A stretch of 64,000 nucleotides of DNA from Prorocentrum cordatum (taxonomy: Eukaryota > Sar > Dinophyceae > Prorocentrales > Prorocentraceae): assembly GCA_963575745.1 (NCBI GenBank), contig CAUYUJ010002093.1:1-64000 (forward strand). The letters run 5' to 3'. Of this stretch, positions 45,290-54,453 are shown in pieces. The notes under the pieces were generated by a model that saw only the letters and a program-made list of their open reading frames with translations, did not search any database and was not told the DNA's origin. Position 1 is the first letter of the stretch. Each line of letters begins with the position of its first letter. A program made the position numbers and the translations under genes.

Positions 45290-46420
45290 AACCATATCGA
45301 GTTGCGAGTGCCCTCGTTGTGAGTATCGCTTCCGGTGGAACTCCCTAGAAGGCCACGATACGCGTGACGGGTGTGCCGAAATGGGTGGGGCTGCCGCTTG
45401 CGAACGTGGCCACTGGGGCCTCCGGTGGAGCTCCCTATGGGGCTACGAAAACGTGCGAGGGATGTGCCGAACTGGGCAGGGCGGACGCACACGAACAGGG
45501 CCACTGGGACCTTCCGTGGTGCTCCCTGTGGGGCCACGAAAAGAATGTGAGGGGTGTGCCGAAGCGGGCGAGGGGACGCATCCGGACTGCACCGCTGGAG
45601 CCTCCGGTGGGCCTCCGTGTGGGGGGCCACGACACGCGCCAGGACGTGCCGATCTGGGCGCGGCGGGCGCATGCTGCGCCACTGGGGCCTGCGGCAGAGC
45701 CCCCTGTGGGGCCAAGAAGCGTTGTGAAGGGCGTGCCGACTTGACTTGCCGTCGCTCGGACATCCATTTCCCGTGCGTGTTTCGGGTTTCGTGCGTGTTT
45801 TTTTTGCTCGATGGTCCAGGATGGTCCTCGATGGTTCTCGCCGAGAAAAAATACACACGCCCGAGCGACGCCAAGCTTGAATGGGGGCGGGCGCACGGAG
45901 GCTGCGCCACTGGTGGGAGCTTCGCTGGAGCTCCCCGTGGGGCCACGGAACGTGTGGGAGGCATGTGCCGAAAAATCGTTACGGGACCGCACGCGGGCGG
46001 CGCCCCGGGGGGACCTTCGGCGGAGCTGCTTCATGGGGCCGCGGACGTGAGCAGGGCGTGCCGAAAAAAATCGCTACGGGGCCGCACGCGGGCCGCGCCG
46101 CTGGGACCTTCGGTGGAGACCCCCTTGTGGTGCCACGAAGCGTGCGAGAGGTGTGTCGATATGGGTGCGGAACCGAACGCAGGCTGTGCCACTGGGGCCT
46201 TCGGTGGAGACTCCGTGTGGGGCCACGAAACGTGTGACGGGTGTGCCGAAATGGGTGCGGTGGACCCATCTGGACTGCCTTCGGTGGAGCTCCCTAGGGC
46301 CACGAAACGTGCAAGGTGCGTGCCAAGCTGGGTGCGGGACTGCAGGCTGGCTGCGGCACTGGGGCCTTCGGTGGAGCTCTTCTTGGGGCCACGAAACGTG
46401 TGAGGTGCGTGCCGAGATGG
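45290..46420 (+). repeat. Minisatellite, unit about 90 bp, 11-12 copies
   Basis: Each unit carries GCCACTGGGGCCTTCGGTGG, AGCTCCCTGTGGGGCCACGA and AACGTGTGAGGGGTGTGCCG with unit-specific changes. A plus frame stays open across the block because most units keep the same length modulo 3, but the protein would be pure repeat. An inverted-repeat element interrupts it at 45750-45870. Confidence 0.85.
45750..45870. mobile_element. Short inverted-repeat element, family 1, copy B
   Basis: A 121-bp element in the opposite orientation to 3322-3449. The terminal repeats CGTCGCTCGGACAT and the reverse complement of CGTCGCTCGGGCGT match at 12 of 14 positions. The interior is alignable with copy A (AAGCTTGG flank, ACCATCGA, ACACGCACGGG). 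It sits inside the 90-bp minisatellite. Confidence 0.75.
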
Positions 46421-46439
46421 TGGACTGATGCGGGTAGCA

Positions 46440-46552
46440 GAAGTAGGGAGGAGGAGGAGGAGGAGGAGGAGGAGGAGGAGGAGGAGGGGGAGGAGGAGGA
46501 GGAGGAGGAGAAGAAGGGAGGAGGAGGAGGAGGAGGAGGAAGAGGAGGATTT
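46440..46552. repeat. (GGA)n at the LINE 3' end
   Basis: On the LINE strand this is (TCC)n beginning just after CTCAAAAAATCC. It takes the place of a poly(A) tail. Confidence 0.9.
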
Positions 46553-46580
46553 TTTGAGCACTCGAGCTCTCGCTGCATGC

Positions 46581-47642
46581 TTAAAGCACACTGTACGTGT
46601 CAGAGAGTAAGGTGACCCCTTTCGCTTTGGGATGGAGTCCCTTACAAATCTTATTCCAAGCGTCAGAGTTGTAAGCTGAAACTTTCTGACCTGGACACGT
46701 CTTGCTGAGCGATGCAAGGCGGGCTCCACTAGTGTATCTCTGGCACACAGTACAAGCGACAACAAACGAACCGTTCGAACAATCCATGAGGATACACTTG
46801 TGGCTTAAATCTCTAAGCCGCCTAACATCAACTCTCAAAGAATCTGAACAGTGTCCTGGGGCAGGCTCTTTTTCCGCGGCATTGCGCGACGTCCTGAGGC
46901 ACCCTTGACAAATCCAAAAACGTTGGTCTCCCCCAGGAGGCCCGAGCCACTCCCACCGATGAGGCGAGGTAGAGGAGCGGGGGGCCTGAGCGGGGGACGA
47001 CCACGAGGCACGCGAAAGGTCCGTGCGCGGCCACAGTGGCAACAGAGTAGCGCACAGTCTGACCGCCAGAAGAGCCGAATTCACAAGAGCAGTGCGTTCG
47101 TTAGCAACATCCTCCGACGGCGCCTGGTGCGCATCAGCTCCCATCCTGGCGGCCTTGTCGGCGAAATCATTCCCTATCCTTCGAAACCGTTCATGATCGT
47201 CGATCTCGGGATCGTCAATGGGAAGGTGTGCAGGCACTTTCTCACACCCAAGCGCCCATTTTTTCCCAAGAGAAAGACCCTGAGCCACGAGCCCCGAATA
47301 AGGACGCTTGGGTGAGATCTGCTGATGGTGGGCCATGCCGTGCATGGAAACTACATTCTGGCAATCAGAGTATAAAGTTGCTGGTGCAGACAGGAAAGCA
47401 CATGCCATGGCATATGCTGTAAATTCTCCTGCCTGAGAAGTCTGAGGGCAGCTGTCCCACACGGGACCCCAGCTCCAGGCTAAGAGATTCGACTGAGGGC
47501 CCATCATCGCTAGACCCCAACCAGCACGATTCGAGCTGCGGACCACCCGTCGCGAACATGAACCGTCTAAGAAAACGTGGCCCCACATCTGTCTGCGGCC
47601 GTCGCGGGGCATCTCCATGCCTTCCGCAGCAAAACCTTCAGG
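46581..47642 (-). CDS. LINE A: RNase H and C-terminal zinc region
   Basis: RNase H fold with HVFLDGSC (first Asp), a Glu in AGEFTAYAMACAF, LYSDCQNVV (third acidic site) and RIGNDFADKAARMG (last Asp). These are the expected D-E-D-D positions. The tail has CxxC pairs (ICQGC, CTVCQRYTSG) and ASLSKTCPG, resembling the tail of the second LINE in this window. The protein removes template RNA during target-primed reverse transcription. It is in a different frame from the reverse transcriptase; the switch lies at a seven-A run (plus strand 47643-47649). Confidence 0.8.
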   Translation of the reverse strand, partial: PEGFAAEGMEMPRDGRRQMWGHVFLDGSCSRRVVRSSNRAGWGLAMMGPQSNLLAWSWGPVWDSCPQTSQAGEFTAYAMACAFLSAPATLYSDCQNVVSMHGMAHHQQISPKRPYSGLVAQGLSLGKKWALGCEKVPAHLPIDDPEIDDHERFRRIGNDFADKAARMGADAHQAPSEDVANERTALVNSALLAVRLCATLLPLWPRTDLSRASWSSPAQAPRSSTSPHRWEWLGPPGGDQRFWICQGCLRTSRNAAEKEPAPGHCSDSLRVDVRRLRDLSHKCILMDCSNGSFVVACTVCQRYTSGARLASLSKTCPGQKVSAYNSDAWNKICKGLHPKAKGVTLLSDTYSVL

Positions 47643-49605
47643 AAAAAAACTGAAACTGAATAGCGTCGTCCTCCTCGGTTCTACTGTCGGACTTTGGGGG
47701 CGGGAGCACACTCTGGGGGTGGCCAAACAAGCCAGAGGTGAGGTGGAACCGTTCTCTCTCAGGGGCCGCTTCGAACTGCCTCAAAACCTGAGCCAGCGCA
47801 CTGCGGGGAATCACTGCACTCCTCTCATCCTCCACCGCCGAACACGCGTAAAGTCTATGAAAGATCGTGTCTCCAGGCTGAAGGCATAGCGGGCAACGAT
47901 CCTCGACTTCATAACCTGCTGGTCGAGCGCGGGCGTAGGGCCAGATTCCTTGACAGGCACAACAGCGTATGGTTCCTTGCTGGCGAGCAGTAAACTTTTT
48001 TGATCGAAGGGCGTTGATGACGACGTCAAAGCATGACGAATCGGCCCCTTCGGGGCCGTACTTGGCGGCCGCTTCCCTCTCCAAAGAACGCCAAACCCCC
48101 TCGAGAAAAACCTGAAGAAGGGAAGGAGGCGTGAGCGTGAGAGAGTGCTCAACCCCCAAGTCGCTAATCATAACAAAGGGCGAGGGCATGCTCCATCCCA
48201 AGCGAGCCAAGGACAATTTCATGGCCCCGATGGGCCCGCTCACGGTCCTCCAGGCCCACGAACGCCCGAAAACATCGTGCCACATGTTTCGGAGCTCGGC
48301 CCAAGAAAAACAAACTTCCGAGACCCTCGTGGCACGAGCCCAGACTTCCTTGGCCCACCTGATGGCTGGCGCCACAGCACCCCACCAAGCAGGATCTCCT
48401 TCGATCCTGCTAAGAATGGTTAAACTTCGGCCGCCGCAGGCAGGCTTCATCGTAGAGGCACACATGCGTCTGACTTTAACGAGATCTCCGTCACTGATCC
48501 CGTGAACCTCCGCCCCATAATTAACGCCCGCAAGAGGTCCCGCAGTGCAGAGCTTGGTAGCCCTCGGTCCTAGAACTCCTCTTTGACGAGCCAGCCTGCC
48601 CGCGCGCCTAGAGGCTCTCGCAAAGCGCGTCTTCGCTCTGCTGTTGCGCCCACGGGCTCGCCTGGCGCAGCCCGCAGTGTCATCTATCCCCAAATTGACA
48701 AAAGACTCAGTCAAGACTCCTCCAAGCGCCCCAAGTCGTTTCTGGACGTGCCTGGCGATTTCCTTGGAGGACGCGACCAACCCGACCTTGTCGGGGGAGA
48801 CTTTCGCAAAAAGAACCTTTTCAATGATCTCCTCAAGGGACTTCGCCGCTTTCGGGAGCTCTATCATAATGTGTCTGGTGGTCCCTATCGCATTGATCCC
48901 GAGGTCATCGATGCAAGCGTCGAGCGTGATCCCCTTGGGAACCTCCAGCTGGTCGAATCCACGCAAGGCAAAAATCCTGATCATAGTGGTAGCAAAACTG
49001 CAGCCAGCTATGATTCCAACTCTCGCGTAAGTAGGAGGCGCAACCACTCCAGCAAGCACCAGGAAGCGGGCAGAACGGCATCCCGCCATGCACACATCGG
49101 TGAGCGCATCAGGGAGGCCGTGCTGCCTGCATCGAAGAGCCAGAAGATCGAGAGGGATGCGCTCGTAATATTTAACAAAATCCCAGAGGAGAGCACAGGC
49201 CTCCTGCCCGCAGGCACGCGAAAGTTCAGAACGGGCACTTTGCCCCCAAACAACATCACAAGCGGACTTGAATTTCCCCGCCGCCCAGTACTCTCTCTGG
49301 TGTTCCCCTTCCCACTCAACCGCATAATCTCTCCTGCATTTCCCCCATAATCTGCACAGGCTGGGGAAGACCCCGATGGGGCGGAAACCAATGGAGGGCT
49401 TCGGCAGCATAGCAACGATAACGGCCTCCAGCTGAGGGGGAAGGGTGCCCGTGAGTTCCATCAACGCAAATAGCCGCGAGAGGGCCCACAACGCCCCGTC
49501 GGACATCACCGAAAAGTGTCTCAAATGAAACCCACCCAGGCCCGTGGCGGACCCGTGGGCAAACGCGCGAGAAACCTTGCGAATAATGTCCACCGAGATG
49601 GGGGG
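47638..49605 (-). CDS. LINE A: reverse transcriptase
   Basis: Non-LTR reverse transcriptase: an N-terminal block with GLGGFHLRHFS, the fingers/palm motif RPIGVFPSLCRLWGK, CALLWDFVKYYERI (first catalytic Asp), VGIIAGCSFATTM and the active site LDACIDDLGIN (IDD variant of the YxDD box). It extends to a Cys-rich segment (CCACQGIWPYARARPAGYE, then CPLCLQPGDTIFHRLYAC) typical of the post-RT zinc finger. The frame differs by one from the endonuclease frame upstream, the switch coinciding with eight consecutive G (plus 49600-49607). Confidence 0.85.
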   Translation of the reverse strand, partial: PPISVDIIRKVSRAFAHGSATGLGGFHLRHFSVMSDGALWALSRLFALMELTGTLPPQLEAVIVAMLPKPSIGFRPIGVFPSLCRLWGKCRRDYAVEWEGEHQREYWAAGKFKSACDVVWGQSARSELSRACGQEACALLWDFVKYYERIPLDLLALRCRQHGLPDALTDVCMAGCRSARFLVLAGVVAPPTYARVGIIAGCSFATTMIRIFALRGFDQLEVPKGITLDACIDDLGINAIGTTRHIMIELPKAAKSLEEIIEKVLFAKVSPDKVGLVASSKEIARHVQKRLGALGGVLTESFVNLGIDDTAGCARRARGRNSRAKTRFARASRRAGRLARQRGVLGPRATKLCTAGPLAGVNYGAEVHGISDGDLVKVRRMCASTMKPACGGRSLTILSRIEGDPAWWGAVAPAIRWAKEVWARATRVSEVCFSWAELRNMWHDVFGRSWAWRTVSGPIGAMKLSLARLGWSMPSPFVMISDLGVEHSLTLTPPSLLQVFLEGVWRSLEREAAAKYGPEGADSSCFDVVINALRSKKFTARQQGTIRCCACQGIWPYARARPAGYEVEDRCPLCLQPGDTIFHRLYACSAVEDERSAVIPRSALAQVLRQFEAAPERERFHLTSGLFGHPQSVLPPPKSDSRTEEDDAIQFQFFS

Positions 49606-51409
49606 GGAGGGGAGCATTCACTTTCCCTGGCCTTTTCTGAGGTACAGGGAGCCCTTCCCGCAAATGGCGAAAACGATGAGCTTCGGCGGCCAGGAGCGCC
49701 TGCGGGTCCGACACCACGCAGCCCCCAGCACTAAGCGTCGTGGATGGAGACCATCCTTGAGGATCTTTAGTGTAGCCGTGCGCCCTACGTCCACCCTGAT
49801 CGACATTCTCGGTGAGCCAGTCCGCCCAGTCGCGTCTGGCCTTGGTGGCGTAGAAGGCGCTACATTGTGTTACAAAGTCGGTAACCTGGGTAGAGACCTC
49901 TTCGACTTGGGCTGTCAAAACCTCCAGAGCCTCCAAGAAGCTAGGATCAGAGCCCGACCCTTCATGAGGGTCCTCCAAAACCTTGAGGTCCAAAATCACC
50001 GAGGAAACACGATCGTAAATAGCTTCGATCCCAGGGAACAAGTTGTCGGGCTCACACAAGCTTGGGGGGGGAGACGAAAGAACGCACCCCACATCCCGAG
50101 CCTGAGGCCAGTCCCCTCTCTGCACACACATAAACAGACGTTTGAACTTCGAGGCGAGCCAGCGGCAGGCGTGGAGCTGGAGGTACCGCACACACCGCAC
50201 ACACCCATGATCTTTACTAAGGATCGGCCGCCAATGGGTCCTGGGCCCCATGCCCCTAGACCCCAAGACAGGAAGTTGAACCCCGAAAGTCCTGGAAAGT
50301 TCCTGTTCAGCAAGTCCCGCCCAAGACGCGTAAGCTTCACGAAATAGGCGAGCAGTCATAACCCCATCGTCCCCTCTCTTGGCTCGAATGAACGCTGCAT
50401 CCAGCTGGGCGTGCACGCGCTTAAAGTCCATCGGCTCGGGCTGTGGTCCGAAGGGTACTTCCGATGGGAGAGGTGGCGGGCGCCTGAACGTGAGGTAGTG
50501 CATCTGAGCTAGTCCAGCGTGGAACTCGAGACAGACTGGGCTGTGCGGAAAGAAACCAGCGTCCTCGATAATACGGACTTCAGCGGCTCCCTTGGAAAGC
50601 CCAGGAGACACAACGAAGTAGTCGTAGACTTTGCCCGCTCCAGCGTGACAGGTAGGCTTGCTGGGGTCGATGACTTGACCAACCAGGGTGCTCACGAAAA
50701 AGGACTTGGCGAGTTCGGATGGCCCCACGCTCCAGTCTCCCCCGACAAGAAATGGTTTCCCGCAGGTGGACTCTTCCGCCCCTATCGCCGACAGTATCTC
50801 GAGGTTGGATTCCGAAAGCCCTTCCGAGTCACGCATATACACAGAACAAACTTGAAACACGTCCCCTTGGGGCGCATGCACTAGGGCCGTGATGGCCCTG
50901 TGGGGGGCCAGCTCGAGCCCCGAGGGCGCCCTATGAAGCCCAAGGTTGGCGCTACACAGGATAGAGACTCCCGAAGAAGGGCCGCCTTCGGGCCCAGTCG
51001 TGCCGGGGATCCAAAGCGATTTGAAACCGAGGCCAAGACAAACAGAGGAAGCTCTATCCAAAGCCTCCTGCGTCAGAAGCTTGTGTTCTTGGACTAGAAT
51101 AACTTCAGCATCGATACTAGGCAGCCACTCCTTCACCGACCCCCAGGCGTTACCGTTGACCGACACGACCCTCAGACGGAACGACTGATGGCCCGGGGGT
51201 GGCGGGGGCAAAAAGGGACCTCCAAAGACGGTGCCAGGGTGCCCTGGCTCCGAGGAGGCAGCATCCCTAGCTCGCGCGTTGGGACTAGTATTTCGAGGCA
51301 AAACAGGAATAAGTTGGGCACGAGGAGGAGGGGTCCTGACAGCCTGCATGCGCTGTCGACCTCCCTCCGAAAAGACTGAACTGGTACACCTGTCAGGTGT
51401 TGCAGGCAT
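49600..51409 (-). CDS. LINE A: endonuclease domain (APE/EEP type)
   Basis: N-terminal endonuclease/exonuclease/phosphatase fold: VVSVNGNAWGSVKEWL (catalytic Asn), VILVQEHKL (metal-binding Glu), FLVGGDWSVGPSELA (variant of the GDxN motif), VYDYFVVS and a HSP in place of the usual SDH near the end. A long linker then leads to the reverse transcriptase. It nicks target DNA to prime reverse transcription. Start ATG 51409 is 22 nt after the ORF1 stop. The annotated end is the frameshift point; the open frame itself continues to 49316 without homology. Confidence 0.75.
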
Positions 51410-51430
51410 ATAAAAGTGGAATCCCCCCCT

Positions 51431-52732
51431 TCAGGCCTGCTGCCCGTCAGGGGGGCTACGATTTTGCTGCTCACTGGGCCGCTCGCTTGAGCCGCTGCCC
51501 TCAGAAGTCGCCTGCTGCTGCTGAACTCGCTCCGCAACTCGTGCTGCATGTTCTCGAACCCGACTGACTGAGGCGGCTGGCTGGCTGACGTCGCTGGCCG
51601 CGGCGCCGCCGCTTCCTGAGGCACCGCCAGGATGCGACCCAGCTTCTTCAGCGCCTCCTTCACGAACTCCGCCCCCAGCCGACACGGCTCCGTCGCAGCC
51701 CTTCCTGCGCTTTGTGGCCATGCGCTTGAGGTAACCGTCGTGCTCGGCCTTGGCGACTGCCGCACGCTCCATTGCTTCGGCGAAAAGGGCCTTGGCTGCC
51801 TTGCCGATGTGCTCCTTGAAGTCGGCCCGGCGTCGCTCCACCTCTTGAAGATCCGAAGCCTCCATGCCCTCAGCGTCGACCGAGAAGAGGCCCCCGTCGT
51901 CGATGACGATGTTGGAGACCCTCCCGTCCACGAGGTCACGGAGTGACAGAGTGGGCCCAGACGCGACCTCTGCGTCGGCCGAGGGAGGAACAACTGCACT
52001 GTGAAGCTGTGCAACCAGTTGCCGATGTTCTGTGACCATGGCCTCGGACTGCTTCGAGAGGTCGTGAATGAGCACCTTTTGCGCCCTGATGCCGTCCTGC
52101 CACCTCGCAAGTTTCGCCAGCTCGGACTCCAGCCTGCCGTCGAGCTTCTTGATGCGGTGGTGCAGGTCGCTGACTTGGTCCTGCAGGGCCTTTGGCGGGG
52201 GCTTCGCGGCTGCCGCCATGGAGTCCAGCTGGCCTTGGTACCTGGCCGCGGTCGCCTGGTCACCTGCGCGGCGCGCCAGGGCGACCGGCATCTGGAGCTC
52301 CTTTGCGTCCAGCGGGGCGTCCTGTCCACGGCCACTGCTGCCCGTGCCCTGCGCCGCTCCTCCAAGCTGCGGTCCAGGCGGGAGGGCGGCCCACTCTCCT
52401 GGGGGGTGATACCCAGGAGCACGAGGAAGACCCTGCTGATGAGACCAAACGCCGCGAGGAGGAGCAGGCTGGCTGGTCGAAGGGGCTTGCCTCGGCGCAA
52501 CGCAGTGCTTGCAGTGCGACGCCCAGGCAGTGGTCTTGCCGCACCCGCATGCAACGCATTTCCAGCAGTCGCTCCTGCCAGACGCGCCGCATCCTTTGCC
52601 AGCCAGCCACTGGGCGCCTCCGTAGTCGTAGTTGTTCCAGTCCTGCCGCTGCCAGCCCTTTGAGCCGCCGCCGCGCCAAGGGGGAGAACCTCCTCCGCCG
52701 CCGCCGCCGCCCTTGTAAGGGCCATGGGACAT
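51431..52732 (-). CDS. LINE A: ORF1, RNA-binding-type protein
   Basis: From ATG 52732 (MSHGPYKGGGGG): a glycine-rich start, a zinc ribbon CWKCVACGCGK then HCKHCVAP, a proline-rich part, then a long helical region (LHHRIKKLDGRLESELAKL, LSKQSEAMVTEHRQLVAQL) that may form a coiled coil, and a disordered tail. First ORFs of LINEs usually package the RNA. A canonical donor (GCGCAG|GTGAGC, near 52830) and acceptor (TTTCCAG|TCAG, just upstream of the ATG) suggest a 5' leader intron. Confidence 0.65.
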   Translation of the reverse strand: MSHGPYKGGGGGGGGSPPWRGGGSKGWQRQDWNNYDYGGAQWLAGKGCGASGRSDCWKCVACGCGKTTAWASHCKHCVAPRQAPSTSQPAPPRGVWSHQQGLPRAPGYHPPGEWAALPPGPQLGGAAQGTGSSGRGQDAPLDAKELQMPVALARRAGDQATAARYQGQLDSMAAAAKPPPKALQDQVSDLHHRIKKLDGRLESELAKLARWQDGIRAQKVLIHDLSKQSEAMVTEHRQLVAQLHSAVVPPSADAEVASGPTLSLRDLVDGRVSNIVIDDGGLFSVDAEGMEASDLQEVERRRADFKEHIGKAAKALFAEAMERAAVAKAEHDGYLKRMATKRRKGCDGAVSAGGGVREGGAEEAGSHPGGASGSGGAAASDVSQPAASVSRVREHAARVAERVQQQQATSEGSGSSERPSEQQNRSPPDGQQA

Positions 52733-52843
52733 CAGTCTGACTGGAAAGATGGAAGTGAAAAGATAGAAGCCAAACTTTGACCCGCGGATCTCTTGCCGTT
52801 CTGAAGAGAGGACCCGCAAGCGCTCACCTGCGCCAGAACGGCT

Positions 52844-52844
<1 letters not shown>

Positions 52845-52874
<30 letters not shown>

Positions 52875-52920
52875 GGAGGAGGAGGAGGAAGCGGATGAGA
52901 GGAGGAGGAGAAAGGAGGAC
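52845..52920. repeat. (GGA)n at the LINE A 5' side
   Basis: The LINE is thus bounded on both sides by GGA/TCC arrays (see 46440). Confidence 0.9.
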
Positions 52921-53014
52921 TCGGGGCACTGCCTTCTGAAGACGAGGGCCCAGCGCTGCAGGATGGTTAGGAAAAACATGGACAACCTGTGGAGCATCAA
53001 TGTTTGTTGCCTTC

Positions 53015-53290
53015 TCAGGCCGTCCTGGGGGTCCTCTGGGGATGCTCTTGGGCCGCCGCGGGGGCCTCTTGGGCCGCCTTCGGGAGCGTGGGCCGTCTTC
53101 GAGCCCTCTCGGGGCCCTCTTTGGCCCTCGTGGCGGCCTCCCATGGCCCTTGGCGCTCTCTAGGGACCATCGAGGGTCCCTCTGGGCCCCACTTGGAGCT
53201 CTCTGGGGCCGCCTTGGGACGTCTTGGGGCCCTCTCCGAGGCCTCTTGGGCCGTCTGGCGGTCTTGGACCGTCGGAAGCCCGAAAAGGAA
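53015..53290. repeat. Degenerate GGGCCGCCTTGGG/CTCTTGGGCC repeat
   Basis: Words such as CCTCTTGGGCCGCC and GGGGCCCTCT recur irregularly. Frames read as G/P/S/R mixtures. No gene. Confidence 0.6.
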
Positions 53291-53431
53291 AGATCCTAAA
53301 GACCACTGAAATTCCTTTGGGTGAATCAATTATGCTGGCCTCTGGGTCCCTCCGGGGGCCTCTTTTTTGTTGTTTTTCCTCGAACATCTCACTGATGAAT
53401 CAAGGTAAGCATGGCGACTGAACTCACGTAA

Positions 53432-53488
53432 GCTCGGCAGCATCCCGATGCCGTCAAGGTCCTTGATGGCATCGGGATGCTGCCGAGC
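53432..53488. repeat. Near-perfect 28-bp inverted repeat with 1-nt spacer
   Basis: Arm 1 (53432-53459, starting GCTCGGCAGCATCCCGATG) and arm 2 (53461-53488) are reverse complements at 27 of 28 positions; the one mismatch would be a G-U pair in RNA. It lies about 360 bp beyond the 3' end of the kinase coding sequence. From 53489 to 53843 no gene is seen. Confidence 0.95.
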
Positions 53489-53843
53489 AGCGTCTCCCTT
53501 CAAAGTACTCAGCGACAGTGCAGAGCCGAAGTCTGCCCGAATTCTGCACAGAGGGGCTATCGCTAACCGCGCCGAAGGCAGGAGGTGCCTTCAACGAGGA
53601 GAGCCACCGCACACGCGTGCACACACGATCTGCCCGCTGCGGCATGTGAGCCTCTGGCTCGGATGACTGGGAGGCGGGTTGTCCAGGTCGCAATCCGATG
53701 CGATGCTCACGCTGGAGATTTGCGATTCTCTATCGGGGGAGAGATGCGACCTGCCGAATTGAACGCTTCCCCGTGCGGGAGCCGTTCATCAAGCGCATGC
53801 GGGAGCCGCTGCATGGATCAAGTGCGGGGGCCGCTCCGCAACA

Positions 53844-54390
53844 TCACTGAGGGGCCTCGTCTCCGGCTCGCTTACCATGACTCGCTTGATAGTTCAAACT
53901 TGCCCAATCAAACACAAAATCGCACTGATAGCCATCGCGGAAGAACAGGTCTTTGAGAAGGCGGCGCAGGTAGGCGTAGTCGGGGCGGTCCTCGAAGCGC
54001 AGGCTGCGGCAGTAGTTGAGGTACGTCACGAACTCGGCGGGAAAGTGTTTGCACAGGACCTCGATCGGTGTAGACATCTTCTTCTCCATGATCTTCTCGT
54101 ACTTCTCCTTCTTGGAGTTGGCCTTTAGGCCCTGCCACGGCAGGCTGCCGCGGGTGAAGTACATCAGCACGTATCCAACCGCCTCCAGATCGTCACGCCT
54201 GCTCTGCTCGATGCCGAGGTGCGTGCTCACGCTCGCGTACCTGGCAGTGCCTGTCAAATTCTTGCCCTCGCGATACGGGATGTGCAGAATCCCGTATCGC
54301 GATCTGTACTTTTTGGCAAGCCCGAAATCGATGATGTGCAGAACGTTTGCCTTCTTGTCCAGGCCGATGAGGAAGTTGTCGGGCTTGATG
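53844..54390 (-). CDS. Casein kinase 1, C-terminal part of the kinase domain
   Basis: Reads from [18 protein letters not shown] through LIDFG-equivalent [31 protein letters not shown] (CK1 signature), [45 protein letters not shown] and [16 protein letters not shown] to [11 protein letters not shown]. It then runs 11 residues to a stop at 53844; a GTAAGC donor near that point may lead to further exons. CK1 enzymes are acidophilic Ser/Thr kinases in clock, Wnt-like and vesicle-traffic control. The frame is intact, but the N-terminal part is separated by 9,460 bp. Residues between KKYR and HIPYRE are altered (SRYGIL) by a palindrome. Confidence 0.9.
54268..54302. repeat. Perfect 14-bp palindrome inside the CK1 coding sequence
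   Basis: TCGCGATACGGGAT, loop GTGCAGA, then the exact reverse complement. One arm encodes the conserved IPYRE segment; the other replaces the usual linker after KKYR. Confidence 0.95.
54374..54390. repeat. 17-bp direct repeat, copy 1 (flank of the insert)
   Basis: AGTTGTCGGGCTTGATG, identical to 63851-63867 and differing on both outer bases. It encodes IKPDN on the minus strand. Probable target-site duplication. Confidence 0.85.
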
Positions 54391-54453
54391 GGGGGGACTT
54401 GTTCATGAAGCGGTACTCGATCACGGAGTTCCGCCTCAGCGTCTCCCCGTCGG

